Part shown: piece after piece, positions 1 through 6,226 of the stretch | How positions within the stretch are numbered: position 1 is the stretch's first letter | How the letters are laid out: each line of letters opens with the position of its first letter | Assembly: GCA_017466965.1 (NCBI GenBank) | Contig: JAFTTD010000146.1 | Coordinates: 1 to 10,802, forward strand | Source: Bacteroidaceae bacterium | Lineage (GTDB): Bacteria > Bacteroidota > Bacteroidia > Bacteroidales > Bacteroidaceae | Length of the DNA: 10,802 bases | Direction: 5' to 3' | The notes under the pieces: model-generated | Database searches by the model: none | What the model saw: the letters and a program-made list of their open reading frames with translations, nothing else | What the model was told of the DNA's origin: nothing | Program-made: the position numbers and the translations under genes

Positions 1-2807
1 GCAATACTATATGTTTTAAGAATTTTACCACTTATCTTTTTTGCTAAATCCTTACTAAATTTTGCAATTAATGCCTCCACTGCTTTTTCACCTAACTCTG
101 CAGCCTTACTTTTAATATTATCTATTGCACATTGAATTATAGTTGTTCCTAATTCTTGCAACACAGGAGCAGGAGCTTTAGGGAACTTGCTAAAATCAGG
201 TTGTTCTCCGCTACATAAAATATCCTTAAAAATACCTGCGGATGTTTCTTTTACATACCCATATACACAATCTGATGCAAAATCATCTAACAATACAGGA
301 GTTGCTGCCTCCGCTAATGTGAAAACACAATCCAAAGCCTCTTTTACACAACAGTCATTTCCGCCTCCGTTTCTTGATTTAGCAAATGTACTTCCCGGAT
401 TTTCAGGTATATAATTCCCTATATTCCAATTTTTCTTAGTCGATGCATAAATCTTTATATTATGATTTATCTTCTGTAATGTAAATGGAATTACGACTGT
501 AGAATTTGCTGGTACGCAAGGTTGTACAAAATTACCAACCAAGAAGACTTCTCCTGTTATTGAATCGTTATGAACATAGAACATTGAAATATCATTATCA
601 TCACCATAATAATACCTAATAATCTCATCAACATACTCCTTATCAATATCCAACATTAGTGATTTGCGTAAACGCTCTTTATATTCTTTGCCAAACTCCT
701 GTTCAAATTTAATATAAGGTATATTTTCTTCATTACCCTCACATTCAAACGACAAAGTAAATGGAAGACTATAAACAGGTATATTACTATGATTCGTTAG
801 TTCAATTTCGTAGGTAGCACTTGCTCCCGCTAAAAAGAATGGATTTCCCTTAAGAGCAATAGATACTTTTGTTGTACTATCAGCTTCTTCAACGCATATA
901 TGGTCTTCAAATGTCAAAGAATCAGTATCTGTATATATAACCCTTAAATCATATTTACCATGTGGCATTTCTTTAAAGTCAAAATAAGCTGTTATATCAG
1001 AAATAGACTCATAAATTACACTATTTGCCCAAACAACAGAATCATCATTACATATAGCAACTTTAGTACTATCACTGAATCCATTACCATACAAACTCAT
1101 ATTTATTTTTGACGGGCAACCAAATGTAGTAGGTGTAGTACTCAGCAAAGCATATTTGTCTATCTTCACATAATCAAGAGCAATGTTTGTTCCGTTCTTT
1201 GCTGTCACATCATGCAGTGCAACATAGAATGTTCCGGTTTCACCTACGTGGCATCCGTCAAATATCACAGAATTCGTACCTGTCGCATTATACAATGTGT
1301 CACCATCTGCATTAAAGACATCTATGCTTGCAGCCAAATCAGTCTTGAAAGTCAGGCTGTCTCCTCTTTCAGCCTCCACCTTAAACCAAACAATTTCGTT
1401 CTCGTCAGGCTTAACTTTCCACACTCGTTTGCCTGATTCCAAAAGAGTGAAGTCTTCTATTTCCTGGCCTACGTTATAGTCAACATACTGCTTATGCGTT
1501 TCCACCATGCGGTTCGACACATCGAAGAACTGCATGTGGATGTCGTTCTTCGCATACATCATAGGAACACCTTCTTTGCTGACTTCAAATTGGAAACAGC
1601 TGCTGCGAATAGGAGCCGACTTAACAGGAAGAAGAGAAACCAGTTCGTAAGGATTCTTACGCTCCGAGAGTTTCACATATTCAGCCTCATCTTCAAATTC
1701 GTTTATCCAGTATTTGTACGACATTATGCCCGAACCTCCCACAGGTGTTTTCAGGAACAGAGCCGAGCTTGCTTTTGTCATTGTTCCCTTGTCATTAACA
1801 AGCATATACGACATACTGTGCAGACCATCGTTGAGCGAGGCTACGTCCAGATCAAAATGGAAAAGTCCGTTTGTATAGCTGCCTGAAGCCTTTTCATACT
1901 TTTCGTTGTCCACGCTGTAGAGCAGCTGCATTTCCTGTATCTCATCCTTCATCTCGGTTCTGAAGAAAAAGCTGTCATACAGGTTTGATGCCGCACCGCT
2001 TGGAGTAAGCACTTGCACCTGCATACGGTGCACACCAATAGAGAGCGAATTTACGTCCAGTTCCCAGTTTACTGTTCCTCCAGCCGATGGCACCTTCTCC
2101 TGCTTATATACCTTTCCGTCTATGTAGCAGAGGCAGGTCATCTCGCTTATGTTATCTGTCTGAGGAATCTTTATGAACATACGGTTTACAGGAACAGAAG
2201 AACTGCCGTTCCCATCCACCTGAAAATAGATAACATGGAAGCCGTCTTCTATGTCTGCCACATCTATCATCATAGCCTCGCCGTTAAACTTTCCGCTGCG
2301 CAATGTTGAGTTGTCATTGTCAACCCAATAACGGTAAGTCATTTCCTTGTTCACAACGGGGAACTTCACAAAATAAGCAGACCTCGGATTTGTGGCATTA
2401 CCATTCTCATCGCTTGCCTGATAATAGAAATAATGGAAAGCGTCAGAAAGCTCCGAAACGTCAATATCCAATTTGCCATCAACTGCCGGAAAGGATTTTC
2501 TGTTAATATAGTCGCCGTCAAACCAATATGAAGCGCCAAGCATACTGTTTACAGGCATCTTCACAAAATGTTTCGTCACTGGCACACTCCAAACTCCCGC
2601 CGTGTCTCTTACCTGAATATGGATAGAGTGGAGCGAACAATCCAGTCCCGACAAGTCGGCATCTATATGCCAATTGTCAGCCGCGACAGTTCCCGTCCTC
2701 TGGTTTTCGTCATCCGAGTCAAACCAGTAGCGGTAGTCGTAAGTCGCCTGTCCTCGTGCTGTCCACTGCAAGCACAGCAACAGAGCGAATAATATATATC
2801 TTCTCAT
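1..2807 (-). CDS. Large secreted multidomain protein with six YWFD/Ig-like repeats (3' end beyond window)
   Basis: An open frame runs without a stop from ATG at 2807 to the left edge (935 codons read; frame checked at conserved Trp codons throughout). The N-terminus MRRYILFALLLCLQWTARGQ is a typical signal peptide; in-frame ATGs at 2831 and 2837 would only lengthen its n-region, so I chose 2807. Residues ~23-430 hold six Ig-like repeats of 66-70 aa with a YRYWFD-type motif, resembling the YFxDxD repeats of secreted Bacteroidetes proteins. Residues ~465-553 look like a pre-peptidase C-terminal (PPC)-like beta-sandwich, ~563-630 like a TIG/IPT-like sandwich (GNGF, then GKYDLRV). A CARDB-like stretch (LTNHSNIPV) follows. 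Residues ~819-893 contain six cysteines, then a Lys/Ala-rich helical segment. The gene starts 58 bp after the beta-helix gene and is probably co-transcribed. Surface adhesion or structure is likely; no catalytic domain is visible. GC falls from ~50% to ~31% near position 1190. Family function is unknown. Confidence 0.85.
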   Translation of the reverse strand, partial: MRRYILFALLLCLQWTARGQATYDYRYWFDSDDENQRTGTVAADNWHIDADLSGLDCSLHSIHIQVRDTAGVWSVPVTKHFVKMPVNSMLGASYWFDGDYINRKSFPAVDGKLDIDVSELSDAFHYFYYQASDENGNATNPRSAYFVKFPVVNKEMTYRYWVDNDNSTLRSGKFNGEAMMIDVADIEDGFHVIYFQVDGNGSSSVPVNRMFIKIPQTDNISEMTCLCYIDGKVYKQEKVPSAGGTVNWELDVNSLSIGVHRMQVQVLTPSGAASNLYDSFFFRTEMKDEIQEMQLLYSVDNEKYEKASGSYTNGLFHFDLDVASLNDGLHSMSYMLVNDKGTMTKASSALFLKTPVGGSGIMSYKYWINEFEDEAEYVKLSERKNPYELVSLLPVKSAPIRSSCFQFEVSKEGVPMMYAKNDIHMQFFDVSNRMVETHKQYVDYNVGQEIEDFTLLESGKRVWKVKPDENEIVWFKVEAERGDSLTFKTDLAASIDVFNADGDTLYNATGTNSVIFDGCHVGETGTFYVALHDVTAKNGTNIALDYVKIDKYALLSTTPTTFGCPSKINMSLYGNGFSDSTKVAICNDDSVVWANSVIYESISDITAYFDFKEMPHGKYDLRVIYTDTDSLTFEDHICVEEADSTTKVSIALKGNPFFLAGASATYEIELTNHSNIPVYSLPFTLSFECEGNEENIPYIKFEQEFGKEYKERLRKSLMLDIDKEYVDEIIRYYYGDDNDISMFYVHNDSITGEVFLVGNFVQPCVPANSTVVIPFTLQKINHNIKIYASTKKNWNIGNYIPENPGSTFAKSRNGGGNDCCVKEALDCVFTLAEAATPVLLDDFASDCVYGYVKETSAGIFKDILCSGEQPDFSKFPKAPAPVLQELGTTIIQCAIDNIKSKAAELGEKAVEALIAKFSKDLAKKISGKILKTYSI
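1515..2741 (-). repeat. Six tandem YWFD/Ig-like protein repeats, 66-70 codons each
   Basis: The codon at the conserved Trp position (W, W, W, Y, S, W) lies at 2726, 2525, 2327, 2126, 1916 and 1709, so unit lengths are 201, 198, 201, 210 and 207 bp. The shared pattern is an aromatic-rich start (YRYWFD, ASYWFD, YRYWVD, LCYID, LYSVD, YKYWIN), then LD-S-L-DG-H, then Q-D--G--S-P and a closing F-K-P. Units 4 and 5 have lost the Trp but keep the D and the DGxH motif. This resembles repeats that build strings of beta-sandwich domains in secreted Bacteroidetes proteins. DNA identity between units is low, so this is an old protein-level duplication. Confidence 0.8.
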
Positions 2808-2865
2808 AAATGTACTGAGTTTTAAGTTCATTGCCATAAGGCTCTTACTCCCAACTCCTCATTAT

Positions 2866-3888
2866 TTATTCAGCAGCCTTCACTTCAATGTCCACACTCA
2901 GCTTGCCGTCAGCAGTTGATTTGCTTGCCACATTACACTTTGTAATCTGCGGATTGCTCGGAGTTGAGTCGAACGGAAGCATACCTCCATGAATACCCAC
3001 CTGAGTGCCGTCTGTACCTAAATATTTAGTCTTTGCAGCATCTGTCAGTTCAAAGTTCTCACTGTCAAGTTTTTGCAGACTCTGTCCTGCGTATGTTTTG
3101 AAGATTGTCTTCATGTCTGTGATAAATACATTGGTTGAGTTAGGGATATTATTGAAAATACCCGAATGATAAAAACCTATACAGTTATAAACATTACAGG
3201 AAGAAGGGATTTTAGCATAGTTGGCGTTAGTATGACTATAAATCAAACAATTTTTATATGAGGAAGACATAACTTTATCTGTATAATTATCATTAAACTT
3301 TATCACACAATTCATAAACTCATAATTAGAATTTGATTCACTTTGAGATATAGGATCCTCAATCACACAGTTTATGAATGAAGCGGAAGCTCCCGTATTC
3401 AGAGCTATGAAATCGGAGATTCTGGAATGTATAAAACTTGCATTTTTAAGTATTCCTTGTTCTAAATAGCTGAATTGATAAAATCTATTTTTCAAGAACA
3501 TTGCATTATTTATAGTACCAGAACAAGTAATTTTATGATTATTATACACCCCCTCAATTACAAGTCTCTGACTAACAGAATCTGCTATCTGAATATTAAA
3601 ATTACCTGAAATAACAGTAGGCTCTGTTCCTGAAAGGGTATCCACTTCCATGCCGGCACCACGGAGAGTGACAGCCTTAGTGATATTAACAGAAACGAAT
3701 GTACCAGAGGACAGTGTGATGATGTCGCCATGAGCGGCAGCCGCATGAGCCTCGCGCAATGCTGTTGCGCCATAGAAAGTGGAAACAGTGCCTTCGTGGT
3801 TAAGAGTAGCGAGCATGGAGCTTTGTGCTGTGGCTTGAGTAGCGAAGCCAAACACTGCAACAAGTGCAGAAAGGATTGTCTTTTTCAT
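2866..3888 (-). CDS. Secreted right-handed beta-helix repeat protein
   Basis: A 340-aa protein. The first ~22 residues (MKKTILSALVAVFGFATQAT...) are a signal peptide ending near QA-TAQ. Residues ~35-75 (ALREAHAAAAHGDIITLSSG, then VTLRGAG) match the usual cap and first coil of pectate-lyase-like beta-helix proteins. The core carries repeated coils with an Asn-Cys ladder (FINCVIED, FMNCVIKF, YKNCLIYS, VYNCIGFY). The C-terminal ~70 residues return to a soluble segment ending DIEVKAAE; no T9SS sorting domain is seen. No pectate-lyase catalytic triad is recognisable, so a binding or structural role is as likely as an enzymatic one. It is the first gene of a probable operon with the YWFD-repeat gene. 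GC by hand count is ~51% (3601-3840), ~29% (3121-3600) and ~45% (2881-3120), so an AT-rich core sits between two richer ends. Function is unknown. Confidence 0.85.
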   Translation of the reverse strand: MKKTILSALVAVFGFATQATAQSSMLATLNHEGTVSTFYGATALREAHAAAAHGDIITLSSGTFVSVNITKAVTLRGAGMEVDTLSGTEPTVISGNFNIQIADSVSQRLVIEGVYNNHKITCSGTINNAMFLKNRFYQFSYLEQGILKNASFIHSRISDFIALNTGASASFINCVIEDPISQSESNSNYEFMNCVIKFNDNYTDKVMSSSYKNCLIYSHTNANYAKIPSSCNVYNCIGFYHSGIFNNIPNSTNVFITDMKTIFKTYAGQSLQKLDSENFELTDAAKTKYLGTDGTQVGIHGGMLPFDSTPSNPQITKCNVASKSTADGKLSVDIEVKAAE

Positions 3889-4043
3889 AAAACGTTTATA
3901 AGTCTTTTTAGTGCCTATAAACTCCCCCGATTCAGCATTGTTTAATTTATTTTAAGTGTGCGAGTTATGAAGTCCTTAACATCCTGAATTCTCAGCTTAT
4001 ATTTCAAGACAACATTCCCCAAGCGCCCTATATATACGAAAAA
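3889..4043 (-). other. Distal part of a long 5' leader of the beta-helix/YWFD operon
   Basis: About 155 bp without an ORF separates structured element A from the beta-helix start codon. Read on the minus strand it has a GGGCGCTTGGGG block, a small CTGA/TCAG hairpin (CTGAGAATTCAG) and a GGGGGAG block about 45 nt before the ATG. No Shine-Dalgarno is present next to the ATG, as usual in Bacteroidetes. I infer it is transcribed because the best promoter candidate lies upstream of element A. Confidence 0.4.
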
Positions 4044-4131
4044 CGTGGGAGTCTGTGCTCGTCACTCGTCCCACATCTCAAGGCTCTCGCATTGCCCACA
4101 GTAGTCTGAACGAGCAACGCAGAAGCCCACG
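4044..4131 (-). ncRNA. Structured element A: predicted leader RNA with three nested stems
   Basis: Read on the minus strand, three nested stems form. The basal stem is CGTGGG (4131-4126) with CCCACG (4049-4044), extended after a 2x2 loop by TCTG (4123-4120) with CAGA (4055-4052). The middle stem is CTCGTTC (4114-4108) with GGACGAG (4071-4065), one G-U pair. The apical stem is GGGC (4097-4094) with GCCT (4084-4081), enclosing a 9-nt loop AATGCGAGA. The internal loop strands are GACTACTGT and TGAGATGT. Element B on the other strand keeps the loop sequences while all three stems change with pairing preserved, which is what selection on structure produces. An alternative pairing GCTCGT (4115-4110) with ACGAGC (4062-4057) exists. 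It sits at the predicted start of the operon leader, so a regulatory RNA is the favoured reading; a REP-like mobile hairpin is the main alternative. I cannot assign it to a named RNA family. Confidence 0.55.
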
Positions 4132-4141
4132 CTGATATGTA

Positions 4142-4175
4142 TAAATATACTCCTTCCTATACCAACAGATACAAA
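4142..4175 (-). promoter_or_regulatory. Candidate promoter for the beta-helix/YWFD operon
   Basis: On the minus strand TTTG (4175-4172) precedes TATATTTA (4149-4142) by 22 nt. The second box matches the Bacteroidetes -7 consensus TAnnTTTG at all but the last base. The spacing is slightly longer than the usual 19-21 nt. Transcription would start near 4135, placing element A at the very 5' end of the message and giving a leader of roughly 245 nt. Confidence 0.35.
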
Positions 4176-4237
4176 ATCCCCTTTAGGAATTAAAATCAAT
4201 CGATACGATAACAGGATGCTTATATAACATACCCATA

Positions 4238-4341
4238 GGCATCTACTGTTGCTTTGCTTTTGACTACTGTTAAGAATTTGCGAGATTCTGAGATGTCAAG
4301 AACAAAGCGTTGAGTAAACGCTTTCCATATATGTAGATGTC
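4238..4341 (+). ncRNA. Structured element B: diverged, oppositely oriented homologue of element A
   Basis: The basal stem is CATCTAC (4240-4246) with GTAGATG (4333-4339), extended by a G-U and a G-C pair. The middle stem GCTTTGCTTTTG (4251-4262) pairs with CAAGAACAAAGC (4297-4308), 11 of 12 positions including one G-U. The apical stem AGAA (4273-4276) pairs with TTCT (4286-4289) around a 9-nt loop ending TGCGAGA. Sequences shared with element A are GACTACTGT (4262-4270), TGCGAGA (4279-4285) and TGAGATGT (4289-4296), all in loops or at stem edges. No plus-strand gene lies downstream; the next 200 bp hold only low-complexity repeats and the mdh fragment. It could be an orphan copy, an independent small RNA, or a remnant of a lost gene's leader. 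Confidence 0.5.
4304..4324 (+). other. Alternative perfect hairpin inside element B
   Basis: AAAGCGTT (4304-4311) pairs perfectly with AACGCTTT (4317-4324) around a 5-nt loop. It shares its 5' arm with the 3' side of element B's middle stem, so the two structures cannot both form. That is the layout of a switch, but there is no following U-tract, so it is not a normal intrinsic terminator. It may be chance. Confidence 0.3.
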
Positions 4342-4456
4342 CCCCTCCCTTTCTCCGAACAAGCCGGCATCAGCGTGGGAACTTCTGCAAAGTAAATAAA
4401 AGTATTTAAAGGAAACAAATTTTACAAAAGTTATTTGTTTTGAGCATCAGTTCAAG

Positions 4457-4518
4457 AGTTAAGAAGATAAGGAATTAAGAAGTTAGAGAAGTTAAGTAGT
4501 TAAAGGGAGTTAGAAGAG
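4457..4518. repeat. Degenerate AGTTAAGAA-type purine-rich repeat
   Basis: Irregular reiterations of AGTTA/GAAGTTA/AAGAAG motifs fill about 60 bp. There is no fixed period and no reading frame of note. Low-complexity stretches like this are common between genes in Bacteroides and Prevotella. Confidence 0.55.
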
Positions 4519-4567
4519 TTATAAATTATAAATTATAAATTATGAATTAAGAATTATGAATTATGAA
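4519..4567. repeat. Seven-unit heptamer array TTAtaAA/TTAtgAA
   Basis: Seven consecutive 7-bp units fill 49 bp without gaps: TTATAAA three times, then TTATGAA, TTAAGAA, TTATGAA and TTATGAA. The array ends 43 bp from the mdh fragment, and the stop codon of the fragment's reading frame (4556-4554) falls inside it. A 7-bp period changes frame with each unit gained or lost, but there is no intact gene here for it to switch. Confidence 0.85.
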
Positions 4568-4609
4568 CAATCGTGCAAATTAGTGCAGAATCAAGTTTAC
4601 TTGGATTAT

Positions 4610-4789
4610 GCTTAGCGATCTCTTCTGGAGTTCCTTCTGGCATCTTGTATGAGCATCCGTTTGTATCGAGAACTGTGTCCATAGCCATCATTATATGGTT
4701 GTACTTCTCATTTGAAACGTATGTTCCTGCTGGGTAACGGAATGTTTCGCCTCCCATAACTGACCGAATCATTTCTACTGAAAGGTATG
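4610..4789 (-). pseudogene. Internal fragment of a second malate dehydrogenase copy
   Basis: This 180-bp stretch matches 5204-5383 of the intact mdh gene with a constant offset of 594 bp, no gaps and seven substitutions (about 96% identity). It corresponds to MDH residues Tyr238-Lys296. Six substitutions are synonymous (GAT/GAC, ATC/ATA, AAC/AAT, GGT/GGA, CGC/CGG, TAT/TAC) and one changes Ile259 to Thr. The coenzyme-binding domain and all catalytic residues are absent. The frame continues to a stop at 4554 through unrelated sequence (a 72-aa ORF from the internal ATG at 4772) and is closed upstream by an in-frame TAA. It is not expected to make a functional protein. Confidence 0.9.
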
Positions 4790-5003
4790 TCTTTTTTGGA
4801 AAAGTGCGGAATTTAAGATGAATTTATTTTGGATAAATGTGTAAAATATGTTTTTTTTGCTTTGGAAAAATGCAAAAGCAATGTTAAGAAGAAAAATATC
4901 AACATTTATTGAGCGCTTCTATGCACCCTTTATGGTTTAAAAGGGGATATTCAGTAAATAGAAACAATACATGCAATAGCTGCAAAAAACATATATACAA
5001 AAC
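4790..5003. other. Intergenic region without recognised genes
   Basis: About 210 bp of AT-rich DNA between the mdh fragment and the mdh terminator. I see short A and T runs and no credible ORF, RNA gene or promoter on either strand. The sequence next to the fragment does not resemble the upstream part of mdh, so the homology ends abruptly at 4789. Confidence 0.6.
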
Positions 5004-5054
5004 AAAAAAGCAAACGCCTATGACACTTCATTGCCACAGGCGTTTGCTTTTTTT
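5004..5054 (-). terminator. Bidirectional intrinsic terminator after mdh
   Basis: GCAAACGCCT (5010-5019) pairs perfectly with AGGCGTTTGC (5038-5047), flanked by A6 on the left and T7 on the right, giving a 16-bp stem with an 18-nt loop. Both strands end in a U-tract. It lies about 50 bp past the mdh stop codon. A smaller hairpin, GCAGG-AGAA-CCTGC at 5066-5079, precedes it on the mdh transcript. It should isolate mdh from the fragment and repeats to its left. Confidence 0.9.
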
Positions 5055-5099
5055 GTATGTATCATGCAGGAGAACCTGCTGTCCACAAAACTTCTATTA

Positions 5100-6092
5100 T
5101 TAGAGATTAGGGTTGATTTCGCTCCACTTAGATATTTCTGGAACGATGTTGAGAGTTACGAGTTCGTCACGCATCTTGCAGAGGTGTTCGTAGCTTGCAT
5201 CGAGCTTAGCGATCTCTTCTGGAGTTCCTTCTGGCATCTTGTATGAGCATCCGTTTGTATCGAGAACTGTATCCATAGCCATCATGATATGGTTGTACTT
5301 CTCGTTTGAAACGTATATTCCTGCTGGGTAACGGAATGTTTCGCCACCCATAACTGAGCGAATCATTTCTACTGAAAGATATGATGGGCTCTGGAATGAT
5401 GAACGTCCGCGAAGTTTGATGATTGCTGCACCACCCTGAGTAACATCCTTCTTCATCTGCTCCCATTCTTCTTCTGGGAATTCAGCTGTTCCGATGATGT
5501 CAGTCAATGGTTTGCCAGCAACTTTCACTGCGCTTCCGAATACAGCCATCTGATCTCCGTGTCCACCGTATGTTGCGCAACCTGTGATCTGGTTCTGCAT
5601 TACGCCGTACTTCTTAGCGAGCGCGCTCTGAAGACGTGTAGAGTCGAGACCTGAAAGAGTTGTCACCTGACCTGGCTTCAATCCTGAATAAAGGAGAGTA
5701 ACGAGACCTGTAAGGTCGGCTGGGTTGAAGATGATAACCACGTGCTGTACGTCTGGACAGTAAGCCTTGATGTTCTTTCCGAGTTCCTCAGCGATTTTGC
5801 AGTTGCCAGCAAGAAGGTCTTCACGAGTCATGCCTTCCTTACGTGGAGCACCACCTGAAGAGATGATGTACTTAGCATCTGTGAATGCTTCCTTAACATC
5901 TGTAGTTGCAGTGATGTTTGCATCGCAGAATCCGCACTGGCGCATTTCTTCTGCTACTCCTTCTGGTGAGAACACGTCATAAAGACAAATGTTTGAAGTA
6001 AGTCCCATCATAAGGGCTGATTGTACCATGTTAGAACCGATCATACCTGCAGCTCCAACAATAACGAGTTTTTCGTCTGTTAAAAATGCCAT
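5100..6092 (-). CDS. mdh: Malate dehydrogenase (NAD-dependent)
   Basis: A 330-aa cytoplasmic enzyme interconverting malate and oxaloacetate with NAD. In Bacteroidales it mainly serves the reductive branch towards fumarate, succinate and propionate. The NAD-binding glycine motif GAAGMIG is at residues 13-19, with Asp39 at the end of strand 2 favouring NAD over NADP. The substrate loop SGGAPRKEGMTREDLL starts at residue 79 and holds the substrate arginines 84 and 90. NPAD is at 123-126, LDSTR at 149-153 gives the catalytic Asp150 and Arg153, and GGHGDQ around His178 gives the proton acceptor. Length is normal for the family. The ATG at 6092 gives a natural N-terminus directly before the Rossmann fold. 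It has its own promoter and terminator, so it appears monocistronic and unrelated to the neighbouring polysaccharide genes. A partial second copy lies about 310 bp past its end. Confidence 0.95.
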   Translation of the reverse strand: MAFLTDEKLVIVGAAGMIGSNMVQSALMMGLTSNICLYDVFSPEGVAEEMRQCGFCDANITATTDVKEAFTDAKYIISSGGAPRKEGMTREDLLAGNCKIAEELGKNIKAYCPDVQHVVIIFNPADLTGLVTLLYSGLKPGQVTTLSGLDSTRLQSALAKKYGVMQNQITGCATYGGHGDQMAVFGSAVKVAGKPLTDIIGTAEFPEEEWEQMKKDVTQGGAAIIKLRGRSSFQSPSYLSVEMIRSVMGGETFRYPAGIYVSNEKYNHIMMAMDTVLDTNGCSYKMPEGTPEEIAKLDASYEHLCKMRDELVTLNIVPEISKWSEINPNL

Positions 6093-6108
6093 TTTGTTTT
6101 TTATTTAT

Positions 6109-6140
6109 AAGTTTGATTTATGTTTTTGTTAAGTTTGATT
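6109..6140. repeat. Direct repeat AAGTTTGATT in the mdh leader
   Basis: AAGTTTGATT occurs at 6109-6118 and 6131-6140, 22 bp apart, between the predicted mdh promoter and the start codon. It is a possible leader duplication or regulator site; with AT-rich DNA it may also be chance. Confidence 0.45.
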
Positions 6141-6162
6141 GCTTCTGTTCCTAACTTATTTG

Positions 6163-6194
6163 CAAATATATACTTTAATTTTGTTGTGTGCAAT
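6163..6194 (-). promoter_or_regulatory. Predicted mdh promoter
   Basis: On the minus strand ATTG (6194-6191) and TATATTTG (6170-6163) are separated by exactly 20 nt. The latter fits the Bacteroidetes -7 consensus TAnnTTTG perfectly and the former matches TTTG at three of four bases. The predicted transcript starts near 6156, giving a leader of about 63 nt. Confidence 0.65.
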
Positions 6195-6226
6195 CTTAAG
6201 GAATCTTTTTTCTTCAAATCGTTCTC

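Larger units (their letters stand above)
4119..4388. repeat. Imperfect 19/21-bp inverted repeats flanking element B
   Basis: The left arm at 4119-4139 reads GCAGAAGCCCACGCTGATATG. The right arm at 4368-4388 is its inverted counterpart: CATCAGCGTGGG, then two extra bases, then CTTCTGC. The spacer of about 228 bp holds element B. The left arm is also the 5' edge of element A, so the right arm may be the truncated start of a third copy facing right. Alternatively the pair could be the ends of a small non-autonomous mobile element. No target-site duplication was recognised. Confidence 0.45.

Noticed and set aside
1494..1886. Plus-strand 130-codon ORF antisense to the YWFD gene
   Set aside because: It lies wholly within the conserved repeat-coding frame on the other strand, has no signal, promoter or recognisable fold, and is explained as a shadow.
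4040..4140. tRNA or CRISPR repeat in the GC-rich inverted region
   Set aside because: No cloverleaf, T-loop or CCA end, and no regularly spaced identical repeats; the pattern fits one nested hairpin.
4304..4324. Intrinsic terminator
   Set aside because: The stem is good but is followed by CCATATATG rather than a T-tract on the plus strand, and on the minus strand by GTTCTTGAC.
4554..4772. 72-aa ORF as a functional small gene
   Set aside because: It is only the internal mdh segment starting at a Met codon inside the enzyme, with a tail of unrelated and repeat DNA and no promoter.
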